A DNA stretch of 64,000 nucleotides from Pseudonocardia humida (GCF_023898865.1 NZ_JAGSOV010000077.1:1-64000), one strand, 5' to 3'. Numbered from the stretch's first letter, positions 45,399-56,128 are shown. Numbers and translations are program-made. The notes: generated by a model from the letters alone, not told the origin.

Positions 45399-46703
45399 TC
45401 ATGACGGCTCCGGGTCGTCGGCGGGGCACCGCCCGCGCAGCACCTGTCGTTCGATCATGTCGTCGAGGTCGGCGACCACCCAGTCCGGCGCGTTCAGCGC
45501 GGCCTGGGCCCCGCGGGCCAGCTCGAACACCGCGGCGGCCGCCGTGGCCAGCACGCGGTCGGCCAGCCCGTGGCGGGCGCCGGAGACCCAGCGGCCCGCC
45601 ACGGGCTCGCACGCCTCGCGGGCCCGGTCGGTGACGGCGGGGTCGGACAGCAGCCCGGCCAGCACCGCCACCGGCAGCGCCCAGCGCCTGCCCGGCTGGG
45701 CGTCGATGTAGCGCACCTCGAGGTGGCCGCGCGGGCGGACCGGCGGGAACAGCGTGGAGACGTGGTAGTCGAGGTCGTCGAGGGTGGGCCGGCGGGCCGG
45801 GATGGCGCCGCGGATCCAGTCGGCGAAGGTGACGCCGTGCGGCACGAGCCAGCCGTCGGAGCCGTCGCGCACGCAGAGCACCGGGCTGTGCAGCACCCGC
45901 CGGGCCCACGACGCGGCCGGGTCGCCTGCGACGGCGTCGGCGACCGCCGGCGGGGCGGTGCGCGGCGGGTCGGCGCGCAGCCAGCTGGCCCAGCGGGCCG
46001 ACTTCCAGCCGGTGCGCCGCCCGTGCAGGTCGGGCGAGTTGGCGAACGCGGCCAGCAGCGCCGGTCCCACCGCGTGCAGGGCGGCCCACCGGTCGGCCAC
46101 CGCGGTGGACTCGCCGGAGTCGAGGCAGACCTGCACGGCGGCGGTGGCGCACATCCCGCTGCGCCCGGAGGGGCCGAGCCGGTCGAAGGCCTGCTCCATG
46201 GCCCGGTACCGGGGCACGTCCAGGATCCGCAGCGGCGGGCGGACGGGGTCGGCGGCGCGGTCGATCGGGCTGAGCCCGGCCGCGGCGATCATGTCGTGCA
46301 GGTGCCCTGCGTCGGCGGTGACCGCGGCGGTCAGCCGGGCGAGGTCGGGGTAGGGCCGGCTGGCGAGCTCGAGCTGGCCGCCGGGCTCCACGGTGACCTC
46401 GGAGCCTTCGGGGAGGGGAGCGGCGGGGGAAGCGGGGTCCATCGTGGTCGGGGTGTGCGGGCCGAGCGCGCCGGCCAGCGCGGCGGCGTCCGTCGGCGCG
46501 AGGGGCGAGCGTGGCCGGTGCAGCAGCCACTCCAGCTCCACGCCGACCAGGCGCGGAGGCCCGTGCTTGAAGCACACCGACGCCACGTACGCCTCGGCGT
46601 CGGCGCAGTCGTGCAGGACGGTGGGACCGGCGTCGGGCGGGTCGTCCCGCACCTGCGCGTCCGCCGATCCGTCGGGAAGCGCCAAGCCCAGCTCAGTACC
46701 CAC
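45399..46703 (-). CDS. egtA: Glutamate-cysteine ligase of the ergothioneine pathway
   Basis: Makes gamma-glutamylcysteine for EgtB; 434 residues of the GCS2 family. VGVELEWLLHRP near the N terminus, TVEPGGQLELAS and GMCATAAVQVCLD form the active-site region. GTG 46703 is preceded by TAGCGT 8 nt upstream. It begins the egt operon and diverges from the AcnR-like TetR gene with 98 bp between. Confidence 0.94.
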   Translation of the reverse strand: MGTELGLALPDGSADAQVRDDPPDAGPTVLHDCADAEAYVASVCFKHGPPRLVGVELEWLLHRPRSPLAPTDAAALAGALGPHTPTTMDPASPAAPLPEGSEVTVEPGGQLELASRPYPDLARLTAAVTADAGHLHDMIAAAGLSPIDRAADPVRPPLRILDVPRYRAMEQAFDRLGPSGRSGMCATAAVQVCLDSGESTAVADRWAALHAVGPALLAAFANSPDLHGRRTGWKSARWASWLRADPPRTAPPAVADAVAGDPAASWARRVLHSPVLCVRDGSDGWLVPHGVTFADWIRGAIPARRPTLDDLDYHVSTLFPPVRPRGHLEVRYIDAQPGRRWALPVAVLAGLLSDPAVTDRAREACEPVAGRWVSGARHGLADRVLATAAAAVFELARGAQAALNAPDWVVADLDDMIERQVLRGRCPADDPEPS

Positions 46704-46711
46704 GCGGAACG

Positions 46712-46717
46712 ACGCTA
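46712..46717 (-). promoter_or_regulatory. Near-leaderless -10 box, egtA operon
   Basis: TAGCGT lies 8 nt before GTG 46703. Confidence 0.5.
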
Positions 46718-46789
46718 CGCCTGATGCCCCACGGATGCAGGTGAATCCCGCGCGGGGTTTCGCCAGCAGTACGGCCGTCCGGTGAGCGC

Positions 46790-46795
46790 TATCCT
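46790..46795 (+). promoter_or_regulatory. Leaderless -10 box, AcnR-like gene
   Basis: TATCCT, then 6 nt, then GTG 46802. Confidence 0.65.
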
Positions 46796-46801
46796 CGCCG
46801 G

Positions 46802-47425
46802 GTGCCCCGGGTCAGCGTCGAGCAGCTCGCCGCGCGCCGCGCCCGGATCCTGGACGGCGCGCGCGCCTGCTTCGCCCGCCACGGCTACGAGGGCGCCACG
46901 GTGCGCCGCCTGGAGCAGGCGGTCGGGCTGTCCCGCGGGGCGATCTTCCACCACTTCCGCGACAAGGAGGCGCTGTTCCTCGCCGTCGCCGAGCAGGACA
47001 CCGAGCGCATGGCCGACATCGTCGCCGAGCAGGGCCTGGTCCAGGTGATGCGCGAGCTGCTCGCGGCCCCCGAGGAGCTGCAGGCCGGCTGGGCGGGCAC
47101 GTTCCTGGAGATCGCCCGGCGCGGGCGCACCGACCCCGGCTTCCGCGAGCACTGGCGCCGCAGCGCCGACGCGCTCACCGCCGCCACCCGCCAGCGGCTG
47201 CGCCGCCAGGCCGCGGCCGGCACGGTCCGCGCCGACGTCGACGAGGCCGTGCTGGCCCGGTTCCTGGAGCTGGTGCTGGAGGGCCTGGTGTCGCACCTGG
47301 CGATGGACCTGCCGGTCGGCGAGCTGGGCTCGGTGCTGGACCTGGTGGAGGGGTCGGTCCGGGTGCCGCAGGGCACCCGCGAGGGCGACGGCGTGCTGTC
47401 CGCGCGCCCCGGCCGGACGGCGTGA
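46802..47425 (+). CDS. acnR: TetR regulator, AcnR-like
   Basis: A 207-residue TetR. Its N terminus (PRVSVEQLAARRARILDGA, then CFARHGYEGATVRRLEQA and LSRGAIFHHFRDKEALF) closely resembles my memory of corynebacterial AcnR and M. tuberculosis Rv1474c, the aconitase repressors. In those genomes acnR sits next to acn; here it lies about 14 kb away, divergent from egtA, while an AcnR-type operator covers the acnA promoter at 29438. The gene symbol rests on this recalled similarity plus the operator. Confidence 0.85.
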   Translation: MPRVSVEQLAARRARILDGARACFARHGYEGATVRRLEQAVGLSRGAIFHHFRDKEALFLAVAEQDTERMADIVAEQGLVQVMRELLAAPEELQAGWAGTFLEIARRGRTDPGFREHWRRSADALTAATRQRLRRQAAAGTVRADVDEAVLARFLELVLEGLVSHLAMDLPVGELGSVLDLVEGSVRVPQGTREGDGVLSARPGRTA

Positions 47426-47434
47426 TCGCGGGAC

Positions 47435-49327
47435 TCAGGCGGGGTGGGCGACCAGCCGGGTCACGGTGCCGTCGCCGGCGAACTGGGTGCGGTGCAGCGC
47501 CGCGTAGCGCCCGCCCACCGCGAGCAGCCCGTCGTGGGTGCCGCGCTCGACGATCCGGCCGTGCTCGATCACCGCGATCAGGTCGGCGTCGCGGACCGTG
47601 GACAGCCGGTGCGCGATGACGATCGCCGTCCGCCCCTGCAGGGCCTCGCCCAGCGCCTCCTGCACGGCGGCCTCGGACTCGGAGTCCAGGTGGGCGGTGG
47701 CCTCGTCGAGGATCACCACCCGCGGCTTGGCCAGCAGCAGCCGGGCGATGGTGAGGCGCTGGCGCTCGCCGCCGGAGAGCCGGTAGCCGCGCTCGCCGAC
47801 GACGGTGTCCAGCCCGTCGGGCAGGGCGTCGAGCACGTCGCCGAGCCGGGCCCGGCGCATCGCGTCGACGATCTCGGCGTCGGTGGCGTCCGGGGCGGCG
47901 TAGGCGAGGTTGGCCCGGATCGTGTCGTGGAACAGGTGGCCGTCCTGGGTGACCACCCCCACGGCCCCGCGCACCGCGGCGAAGGTCAGCTCGCGCACGT
48001 CGACCCCGGCCAGCTCGACCGCGCCGCCGTCGACGTCGTAGAGCCGCGGCACCAGCGAGGCGATGGTCGACTTGCCCGCTCCCGATGAGCCGACGAGCGC
48101 CACCATCTGCCCGGCGCCGATCTCCAGGTCGACCCCGTGCAGCACCTCCTCGCCGGTGCGGTGGTCGAGCACGGCGACCTCCTCCAGCGAGGCCAGCGAG
48201 ACCTTGTCGGCTCCCGGGTAGCCGAAGCGCACGTCGCGCAGCCGCACGGAGACCGGGCCCGGAGGCAGGTCGCGGGCGTCGGGCCGCTCGGCGATCATCG
48301 GCTGCAGGTCGAGCACCTCGAAGACCCGCTCGAACGAGACCAGCGCGGTCATCACGTCGACGCGGGCGTTGGCCAGCGCGGTCATCGGCGAGTAGAGCCG
48401 GGTGAGCAGCAGGGCCAGGGTGACCACGGTGCCCGCGTCGATCTGCCCGGTGACCGCGAGGTAGCCGCCCAGGCCGTAGATCAGCGCCTGGGCCAGCGCC
48501 GAGACCAGCGACAGCGAGGTCACGAAGACGCGCGAGACCATGGCGGTGCGGATGCCGATGTCGCGGATGCGCTCGGCGCGCCCGCGGAAGTCGACGGCCT
48601 CCTCGGCCGGTCGGCCGAACAGCTTGACCAGGGTGGCGCCGGCGGCCGAGAAGCGCTCGGTCATCTGGTTGCCCATGGAGGCGTTCAGGTCGGCGTTCTC
48701 GCGGCGCAGGTCGGCGATGGTGCGGCCCATCCGGCGGGCCGGGATGACGAAGATCGGCAGCAGCACCAGCGCGAGCAGGGTGACCTGCCAGGCCATGGTC
48801 ATCATGACCGTGACGGCCAGCGCGAGCTGGATGACGTTGCTCAGCACCGAGGCCAGCGTGCCGGTGACCGCGCTCTGGGCGCCGATGACGTCGTTGTTGA
48901 GCCGGCTGACCAGTGCCCCGGTGCGGGTGCGGGTGAAGAACGCCACCGGCATGCGCTGGACGTGCTCGAAGACCGCGCTGCGCAGGTCGACGATGAGCCC
49001 CTCGCCGATGCGCGCGGAGAACCACCGGGTGCCCAGCCCGACCAGCGCCTCCAGGACCGCCAGCCCGGCGACCGCGCCGGCCAGCGTGACCACGGTGCTC
49101 GCCGCGTCCGGGCCGCCGGCGATGATGGCGTTGACCACGCGCCCGGCCAGCACCGGGGTGAGCACGCCGACTGTCGCGCTGACGACCGTCAGCGACAGGA
49201 AGCCGATCAGCAGCCGCCGGTAGCGGCGCGCGAAGCGCCAGATGCGCGGCAGCGTGCCGCGGCGGATCGAGGTGGGTGCGTCGGCCGCGCGCGCCACCCC
49301 GCGCATCATCCCCCAGGCGCCGTCCAT
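47435..49327 (-). CDS. ABC transporter, fused permease/ATPase (exporter type)
   Basis: A 630-residue half-transporter. Six helices lie in about 35-320, the ATPase follows: Walker A GSSGAGKST, signature LSGGERQR, Walker B VVILDEAT, H-loop AHRLST. It works as a dimer to export a lipid, drug or peptide. ATG 49327 has GAAGGAG 4 nt upstream. A CGTTGC-8-GCAACG dyad about 25 bp before the start may be an operator, but no linked regulator is obvious. Confidence 0.94.
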   Translation of the reverse strand: MDGAWGMMRGVARAADAPTSIRRGTLPRIWRFARRYRRLLIGFLSLTVVSATVGVLTPVLAGRVVNAIIAGGPDAASTVVTLAGAVAGLAVLEALVGLGTRWFSARIGEGLIVDLRSAVFEHVQRMPVAFFTRTRTGALVSRLNNDVIGAQSAVTGTLASVLSNVIQLALAVTVMMTMAWQVTLLALVLLPIFVIPARRMGRTIADLRRENADLNASMGNQMTERFSAAGATLVKLFGRPAEEAVDFRGRAERIRDIGIRTAMVSRVFVTSLSLVSALAQALIYGLGGYLAVTGQIDAGTVVTLALLLTRLYSPMTALANARVDVMTALVSFERVFEVLDLQPMIAERPDARDLPPGPVSVRLRDVRFGYPGADKVSLASLEEVAVLDHRTGEEVLHGVDLEIGAGQMVALVGSSGAGKSTIASLVPRLYDVDGGAVELAGVDVRELTFAAVRGAVGVVTQDGHLFHDTIRANLAYAAPDATDAEIVDAMRRARLGDVLDALPDGLDTVVGERGYRLSGGERQRLTIARLLLAKPRVVILDEATAHLDSESEAAVQEALGEALQGRTAIVIAHRLSTVRDADLIAVIEHGRIVERGTHDGLLAVGGRYAALHRTQFAGDGTVTRLVAHPA

Positions 49328-49352
49328 CCCACTCCTTCGTGCCCGATTACAG

Positions 49353-49372
49353 CGTTGCAGCTAGGCGCAACG
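49353..49372. promoter_or_regulatory. Dyad in ABC exporter promoter
   Basis: CGTTGC (49353-49358) and GCAACG (49367-49372) flank AGCTAGGC. It lies about 25 bp upstream of ATG 49327 and could be a repressor site. Confidence 0.5.
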
Positions 49373-49731
49373 TCAGGGGCACGGCGGAAAGTCCCGTCCC
49401 CGACCGGTCGACCCTCGCACGCGGTCGACGCGGCGGCGCGGGCACGGTGGATCGCGCCGCGGCGGGGATGCAGAGCCCGACGGGTGTCTACCGCCAGTGG
49501 TCCGGCCAGCCGGACCTACGCTGAACGGCCGGATGTCTGCGTCTGCTCGGGTGTAGGCCGTTCGATGGAACAGCCCGGACGGCCGACGCGACCGCCGGCC
49601 GTTGGTCGTCGGGGGTGCGGCGCGACTGGCGTCGCGCCCGGATCGGGTTGCACCGGCGCGACCGTCGCGCCGGTGGGGCCACCCCTGCGGGCCCGCTGAT
49701 GGCTCAGCCCCGACCGACCCCGTGCGGGGCC

Positions 49732-49750
49732 CCCGACCACTGCGGTCGGG
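49732..49750 (-). terminator. Hairpin at the end of the HTH gene
   Basis: CCCGACC-ACTGC-GGTCGGG sits 3 bp after the stop of the 49754-49963 gene; no T-run follows, as is common for actinobacterial terminators. Confidence 0.6.
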
Positions 49751-49753
49751 CTG

Positions 49754-49963
49754 CTACTTCTTCTTGGTGCGCGTGGCGCCGCCGCGCCCGCGCAGGGTGA
49801 CCCCGGTCTCGCTGAGCACCCGGTGCACGAATCCGTACGACCGGCCGGTCTGCTCGGCGAGCGCGCGGATGCTGGCGCCCTTCTCGTACTTCTTCTTCAG
49901 ATCCGTTGCGAGCTTGTCGCGCTGGGTGCCCGTGATTCGGGCACCCTTCTTCAGATCGGCCAC
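49754..49963 (-). CDS. Small basic helix-turn-helix protein
   Basis: A 69-residue basic DNA-binding protein conserved across actinobacteria. The HTH lies at about 28-52 (KGASIRALAEQTGRSYGFVHRVLS), then TLRGRGGATR and a Lys tail. It has no ligand domain, so it may be a nucleoid-type or global regulator. GTG 49963 has GAGGAGG 8 nt upstream. A hairpin (49987-50007) in its leader may affect expression. Confidence 0.9.
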   Translation of the reverse strand: MADLKKGARITGTQRDKLATDLKKKYEKGASIRALAEQTGRSYGFVHRVLSETGVTLRGRGGATRTKKK

Positions 49964-50281
49964 AGCCCCAGACCTCCTCTAACCCCCTCAGCGGGCCATC
50001 CGCTGAGATGTCGCCCCCGGTGCCCGGCAATGATCTCCAGGGTGACAGGGGCGGACCAGGAGATCCATTCGATGATCGGTGAGCGGTTCCGCCGAACGGA
50101 TCACGCAGGCGGGTGATCGTTGAGGAGCCCATAACCAGCCCGTCACCCCGACGCGACCTGCTGGTCACCCCAGAAGTGGATCGAGAACGGCCGAGATCGG
50201 ACAGCCGGTGGTGCGATCCCGGTCACACCGGGATCTTCAGTAGCCGTTCGGGTGGATCAGGGCGTCGAACAAACCGCCCGA
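49964..50281. other. Leader of the HTH gene and 3' region of ABC-F
   Basis: This 318-bp stretch has no gene. It contains the hairpin CTCAGCGG-GCCAT-CCGCTGAG (49987-50007) and the ABC-F terminator. The middle (50030-50200) is less GC-rich and likely holds the HTH gene promoter, but I see no clear box. Confidence 0.6.
50215..50235 (-). terminator. Hairpin after the ABC-F gene
   Basis: GATCCCGGT-CAC-ACCGGGATC, 9-bp arms, lies 47 bp after the ABC-F stop. Confidence 0.7.
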
Positions 50282-51913
<1,632 letters not shown>

Positions 51914-52027
51914 GAGGAGGCTCTCCAGAGGGGTTCCGGTTCGGCGTGTGGTGGCGTCCGCGAGGGCGGCCTACCCGATCCGGATCACACGACCAGAGTA
52001 CCGACCCTGCAACCGCGTTCCGGACCG

Positions 52028-52033
52028 TAGGGT
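52028..52033 (+). promoter_or_regulatory. Leaderless -10 box, SDR gene
   Basis: TAGGGT stands 7 nt before ATG 52041. Confidence 0.65.
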
Positions 52034-52040
52034 CCCAGCC

Positions 52041-52820
52041 ATGACTGATCTCACGGGCAGGGCGGCCCTGGTGACCGGAGCGAGCCGCGGAATCGGCCTG
52101 GCCATCGCAGCCGAACTGCTGTCCAGGGGCGCGTCGGTGACGATCACCGCGCGCAAGCCGGACGAGCTGGCGGCCGCCGCCGACAAGCTCGTGTCCGACG
52201 ACGCGGGCGGCGACTCCGCACGCGTGCTGGCGGTGGCGGGCAACGCCGGCTCGGACGAGTCGCGCGCCGAGGCCGTCGACAAGACGGTGCAGGCGTTCGG
52301 GAACCTGTCGATCCTGGTCAACAACACCGGCATCAACCCCAGCTACGGGCCGCTGGTGGAGGCCGACCTCGGCGCCGTGCGCAAGATCTTCGACGTCAAC
52401 GTGGTCGCCGCGCTGGGGTTCGTGCAGCTGGCGCACCGGGCCTGGATGGGCGAGCACGGCGGCTCGATCATCAACGTGGCCTCCACCGCCGGGCTGCGCT
52501 CGACGGGGATGATCGCCGCGTACGGCGCGTCCAAGGCCGCGCTGATCCGGCTCACCGAGGAGCTCGCCGCCCAGCTCGGGCCGGGCATCCGGGTCAACGC
52601 CGTCGCCCCGTCGGTGGTCAAGACCAAGTTCGCCACCGCCCTCTACGAGCGCGGGGAGGACAAGGTCGCCGCGGCCTACCCGATGAAGCGGCTGGGCACC
52701 CCGGAGGACATCGCCTCGCTGGTCGGCTTCCTGGTCTCGGACGCGGCGTCCTGGATCACCGGGGAGACCGTCCGCATCGACGGCGGGGTGCTGGCCACCG
52801 GCGGCGGGGGTGGCGGCTGA
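52041..52820 (+). CDS. SDR family oxidoreductase
   Basis: A 259-residue classical short-chain dehydrogenase. TGASRGIG (13-20) binds the cofactor, NNTG replaces the usual NNAG, the catalytic Ser lies in NVASTAGL and YGASK carries Tyr and Lys. The C-terminal WITGETVRIDGG is standard; a Gly tail follows. Substrate unknown. The next gene overlaps or nearly abuts, so the lycopene cyclase is probably cotranscribed. Confidence 0.93.
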   Translation: MTDLTGRAALVTGASRGIGLAIAAELLSRGASVTITARKPDELAAAADKLVSDDAGGDSARVLAVAGNAGSDESRAEAVDKTVQAFGNLSILVNNTGINPSYGPLVEADLGAVRKIFDVNVVAALGFVQLAHRAWMGEHGGSIINVASTAGLRSTGMIAAYGASKAALIRLTEELAAQLGPGIRVNAVAPSVVKTKFATALYERGEDKVAAAYPMKRLGTPEDIASLVGFLVSDAASWITGETVRIDGGVLATGGGGGG

Positions 52821-52854
52821 GCCCGGCCGGCCCGCGCGCGGGGCGGACGGTGCG

Positions 52855-54078
52855 ATGACCCCGCCCGACGTCGCGGTCGTCGGCGGCGGACCGGCGGGCC
52901 GGGCGCTGGCCGCGGCCTGCGGTCGCGCCGGGCTGCGCACGGTGCTGCTCGACCGGGCCCCCGCGGCGCCGTGGCGGGCCACCTACGGGACGTGGGCGGG
53001 CGAGCTCCCCGCCGACCTGCCGGCCGAGGCGGTCGCCGTGCGGGTCCGCGGGCGGGCGGTCGCGCTCAGCGCGCACGCGCTGGGCTGGGAGTACGCGGTG
53101 CTCGACGTGCCCGCGCTGCGGGCCCACCTCGACGCCGGGATGGGCCGCGGCGGGGTCGAGGTGCGCCGCGGTCGGGCCGTCGGGTCACCGGCGCCGGGCC
53201 GCGTGCTCCTCGCCGACGGCTCCGAGCTGCGCGCCGGGGTGGTCGTCGACGCCGGGGGCGCCGCCCAGCCGCTGGGACGACCGGCGGCCCGGGCGGTGAC
53301 CGCCGACCAGACCGCCTACGGCGTGGTCGTGCCGAGCGGGGCGGCCGCGCCGCTGGTGCGGCCGGGCGAGGCGCTGTTCATGGACTGGCGGCCCGACCAC
53401 GGCCGCCCGGGCTGGCCGAGCTTCCTCTACGGGGTGCCGCTGGACGGGTCGCGGGTGCTGCTGGAGGAGACCTCGCTGGCCCGCCGGCCCGGCCTCGGGC
53501 TGCCCGAGCTGCGCGAGCGGCTGGCCGCCCGGTTGGCCCGCCACGGGGTGGTGGTCGCGGCCGACGCCGGGGTGGAGCGGGTGCGGTTCCCGGTGGACGT
53601 CCCGCGCCACCGCGGCGCCGGCGTGCTCGGCTTCGGCGCCGCGGCGCCGCTGGTCCACCCGGCCAGCGGGTTCAGCGTGGCCACCGCGCTCACCCTGGCC
53701 CCCCGGGTGGCCGCCGCCCTGGCCGCGCACCTGCCCGGGCGTCCCGGCGAGGCCCTGGCCGCCGCGCGCGAGGTGGTGTGGCCGGCCGGGGCGCGCGCGG
53801 TGCACCGGTTCCGCCGGATCGGGCTGGAGGCGCTGCTGCGGATGCCCCCCGCGGACGTGCCGGTCTTCTTCGAGCGCTTCTTCGCGCTGCCCGAGCACCA
53901 CCGCTGGAACTACCTCACCGCCCGCGACGACCTGCGCGCCACCGCGGCGACGATGACCGCCCTGTTCGCCCGGGCCGACTGGCGGCTGCGCGCGCAGCTG
54001 GTGGTGCCCGCGCTGCTGCCCCCGGCCGCGCCGCTGCGCCCGCCGTCGCCTCCGACGCCGACCAGCTTGTCCCACTGA
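52855..54078 (+). CDS. Lycopene cyclase-like flavoprotein
   Basis: A 407-residue CrtY/CrtL-type cyclase that would form ionone rings on lycopene. The dinucleotide motif VAVVGGGPAGRALA is at 6-19; TYGTW, FMDWRP and the C-terminal RFFALPEHHRWNYL regions match carotenoid cyclases. No crtE, crtB or crtI is nearby. ATG 52855 is chosen; GTG 52810 would overlap the SDR stop by 11 bases and add an Ala/Gly-rich leader. Confidence 0.88.
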   Translation: MTPPDVAVVGGGPAGRALAAACGRAGLRTVLLDRAPAAPWRATYGTWAGELPADLPAEAVAVRVRGRAVALSAHALGWEYAVLDVPALRAHLDAGMGRGGVEVRRGRAVGSPAPGRVLLADGSELRAGVVVDAGGAAQPLGRPAARAVTADQTAYGVVVPSGAAAPLVRPGEALFMDWRPDHGRPGWPSFLYGVPLDGSRVLLEETSLARRPGLGLPELRERLAARLARHGVVVAADAGVERVRFPVDVPRHRGAGVLGFGAAAPLVHPASGFSVATALTLAPRVAAALAAHLPGRPGEALAAAREVVWPAGARAVHRFRRIGLEALLRMPPADVPVFFERFFALPEHHRWNYLTARDDLRATAATMTALFARADWRLRAQLVVPALLPPAAPLRPPSPPTPTSLSH

Positions 54079-54197
54079 CCGGGGGCGGCGGCGGTCGCTC
54101 CTGTGCGGGCCGGCCACCACCGCGCCGACCTAGGCGTTCGGCGGATCCGATGTGCTGACATTTGCGCGCGCAAGCCGCCGTTCGGACGCACCACGAC

Positions 54198-54203
54198 TAG
54201 TGT
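54198..54203 (+). promoter_or_regulatory. Leaderless -10 box, STAS/GGDEF-EAL operon
   Basis: TAGTGT lies 7 nt before GTG 54211. Confidence 0.6.
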
Positions 54204-54210
54204 CCTGCGC

Positions 54211-54594
54211 GTGCGGGAGGACGCGGAGCGCGAGGAGACGGTGACGCTGCACCTCGAGCAGGGCGGCTACGTCCGGTGCGACTGGCGTCGCGGCACCCGG
54301 ATCACCGGCGAGCTGGCCCGCGGCGCGATCAAGCGCCTCGACGAGCTCAACGACGGGATCAAGCGCCCCCTGCTGGTCGACATGAGGGGCACCGCGAGCC
54401 TGACCCGCGAGGGCCGCCAGGCCTTCGCCGAGGAGTACTCGGCGTCGAAGGTCGCGCTGCTCGGGGAGTCGCCGGTCGACCGCGTGATCGCCAACTTCAC
54501 CCTCAGCGTGATCGTCATGTCGATCCCGACCCGCTACTTCACCTCCGAGTCCGCGGCGCTGGCCTGGTTGAGCGGTGACGACACCCGGACCTGA
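54211..54594 (+). CDS. STAS-like regulatory protein
   Basis: A 127-residue single-domain protein with a SpoIIAA/STAS-like pattern (ITGELARGAIKRLDEL, KRPLLVDMRGTASLTREGRQAFAEE, VDRVIANF). It may sense a ligand or a phosphate state. It overlaps the c-di-GMP enzyme gene by 20 bases, so the two products likely interact. GTG 54211 is leaderless; GTG 54241 with GGAG upstream is an internal alternative. Confidence 0.82.
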   Translation: MREDAEREETVTLHLEQGGYVRCDWRRGTRITGELARGAIKRLDELNDGIKRPLLVDMRGTASLTREGRQAFAEEYSASKVALLGESPVDRVIANFTLSVIVMSIPTRYFTSESAALAWLSGDDTRT

Positions 54595-56128
54595 CGACGC
54601 CGACGCGCGCCTGGACCAGTTGGTCGAGCTGGTCGTCCGGCTGGCCTCGGGCGACCTCGACGCCCGCATCGAGGCCTCACCGGCGGGCGACCGGGTCGAC
54701 GCGATCGCCGTCGGGCTCGGCATGCTGGCCGAGGAGCTGCAGGTCCTCACCGAGGACATGGAGCTGCGGGTCGCCGAGCGGACCCGCCAGGTCGCCGACG
54801 CCCACCGCCAGCTCGAACGCCTCGCCCTCTACGACCAGCTGACCGGACTGGCCAACCGGACGCTGCTGTCCGCGCGCCTCGACCGCGCCGTGGCCCGCGC
54901 CGAGCGACGGGGCGGGCCGCCCGCCGTGCTGGTGCTCGACCTCGACGGGTTCAAGGTCGTCAACGACAGCTTCGGCCACAGCGTGGGCGACCTGCTGCTG
55001 GTCGAGGTCGCGCGGCGGCTGCGCAGCGTCGTCCGCGACATCGACACCGTGGCCCGCCTGGGCGGCGACGAGTTCGCCGTGGTGATCTCGCACGCCACGG
55101 TGGACCAGGTCGTGGACGTGGCCACCCGGATCCAGCAGGCGCTGCAGCGCCCGGTGCAGGCCGGGGCGCAGCAGTGCTGGGTCGGCACCAGCATCGGCAT
55201 CCGGCTGGCCGAGCCGAACCTGTCCGCGGAGACCCTGCTGCGCGACGCCGACACCGCGATGTACGTGGCCAAGGGGCGCGGCCGCGGCGGGATCGAGTTC
55301 TTCGAGTCCACGATGCACGCGACCGCGCTGCGCCGGGTCCGGCTGGCCGATGAGCTGCGCGCGGCGATCACCGACGGCCAGCTGCAGATGCGCTACCAGT
55401 CGATCGTCGAGCTGGGCAGCGGCCGGATCGCCGGGGTCGAGGCGCTGGTGCGCTGGCAGCACCCCGTGCGCGGGCTGCTGACCCCCGACCAGTTCATCTC
55501 CGTCGCCGAGGACACCGGGCTCGTGGTGCCGCTGGACGGGTGGGTGCTGGAGACCGCGATCGCCCAGGTGGCGAAGTGGCGCTCGACGGTGCTGGGCGGC
55601 AGCGACTTCGGCATGCACGTCAACATCTCGCCGCTGGAGCTGCGCTCCCCCGCGTTCGCCGACGACGTCCTGGAACGGCTGGGCCGCCACCGCGCGGCGC
55701 CGGGCGACCTGGTGCTGGAGGTCACCGAGACCCAGCTGCTAGGCGAGGACGCGCAGACCGCGCTGGCGCTGGAGAAGCTGCGCGCCGCCGGGGTCGGCGT
55801 GGCCATCGACGACTTCGGCTCGGGCTACTCCTCGATCGGCTACATGCGCCGCCAGTCCGTCGACACCATCAAGATCGACCGCTCGCTGATCACCGACCTG
55901 GACACCGACCCGCAGCAGCTCCGGGTCGCCGCGGCGATCCTCGGGCTGGTCGAGGCGTTCGGGCTGACCGCCGTGGCCGAGGGCGTGGAGACCCCGGCCC
56001 AGGCGGCCCGCCTGCACGCGCTGGGCTGCCGCTACGGCCAGGGCTTCCTGTGGGGGCGCCCGGTCCGCACCCGGACCATGTCCGACCACCTGCGCGCCCG
56101 CGCCCACGCGGCGCGCGCCGGCCGCTAG
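54575..56128 (+). CDS. GGDEF-EAL c-di-GMP enzyme
   Basis: A 517-residue cytoplasmic protein able in principle to make and break c-di-GMP. A HAMP-like/coiled-coil segment (10-82) precedes GGDEF (motif 163-167) with an inhibitory RxxD site at 154-157, then EAL (289-291) with IDDFGSGYSS, TIKIDRSL and AEGVET intact. There is no transmembrane or PAS sensor, so the overlapping STAS-like protein may supply the signal. GTG 54575. Stop overlaps the convergent monooxygenase stop by 4 bases (CTAG). Confidence 0.95.
   Translation: MTTPGPDDADARLDQLVELVVRLASGDLDARIEASPAGDRVDAIAVGLGMLAEELQVLTEDMELRVAERTRQVADAHRQLERLALYDQLTGLANRTLLSARLDRAVARAERRGGPPAVLVLDLDGFKVVNDSFGHSVGDLLLVEVARRLRSVVRDIDTVARLGGDEFAVVISHATVDQVVDVATRIQQALQRPVQAGAQQCWVGTSIGIRLAEPNLSAETLLRDADTAMYVAKGRGRGGIEFFESTMHATALRRVRLADELRAAITDGQLQMRYQSIVELGSGRIAGVEALVRWQHPVRGLLTPDQFISVAEDTGLVVPLDGWVLETAIAQVAKWRSTVLGGSDFGMHVNISPLELRSPAFADDVLERLGRHRAAPGDLVLEVTETQLLGEDAQTALALEKLRAAGVGVAIDDFGSGYSSIGYMRRQSVDTIKIDRSLITDLDTDPQQLRVAAAILGLVEAFGLTAVAEGVETPAQAARLHALGCRYGQGFLWGRPVRTRTMSDHLRARAHAARAGR

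Larger units (their letters stand above)
49328..49753. other. Non-coding region with clustered hairpins
   Basis: This 426-bp stretch shows no credible gene. It has five inverted repeats: 49523-49563 (GAACGGCC/GGCCGTTC), 49579-49602 (ACGGCCG/CGGCCGT), 49619-49638 (GGCGCGAC/GTCGCGCC), 49651-49675 (12-bp arms around one base) and the terminator 49732-49750. The third and fourth share the GGCGCGAC arm. Confidence 0.65.
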
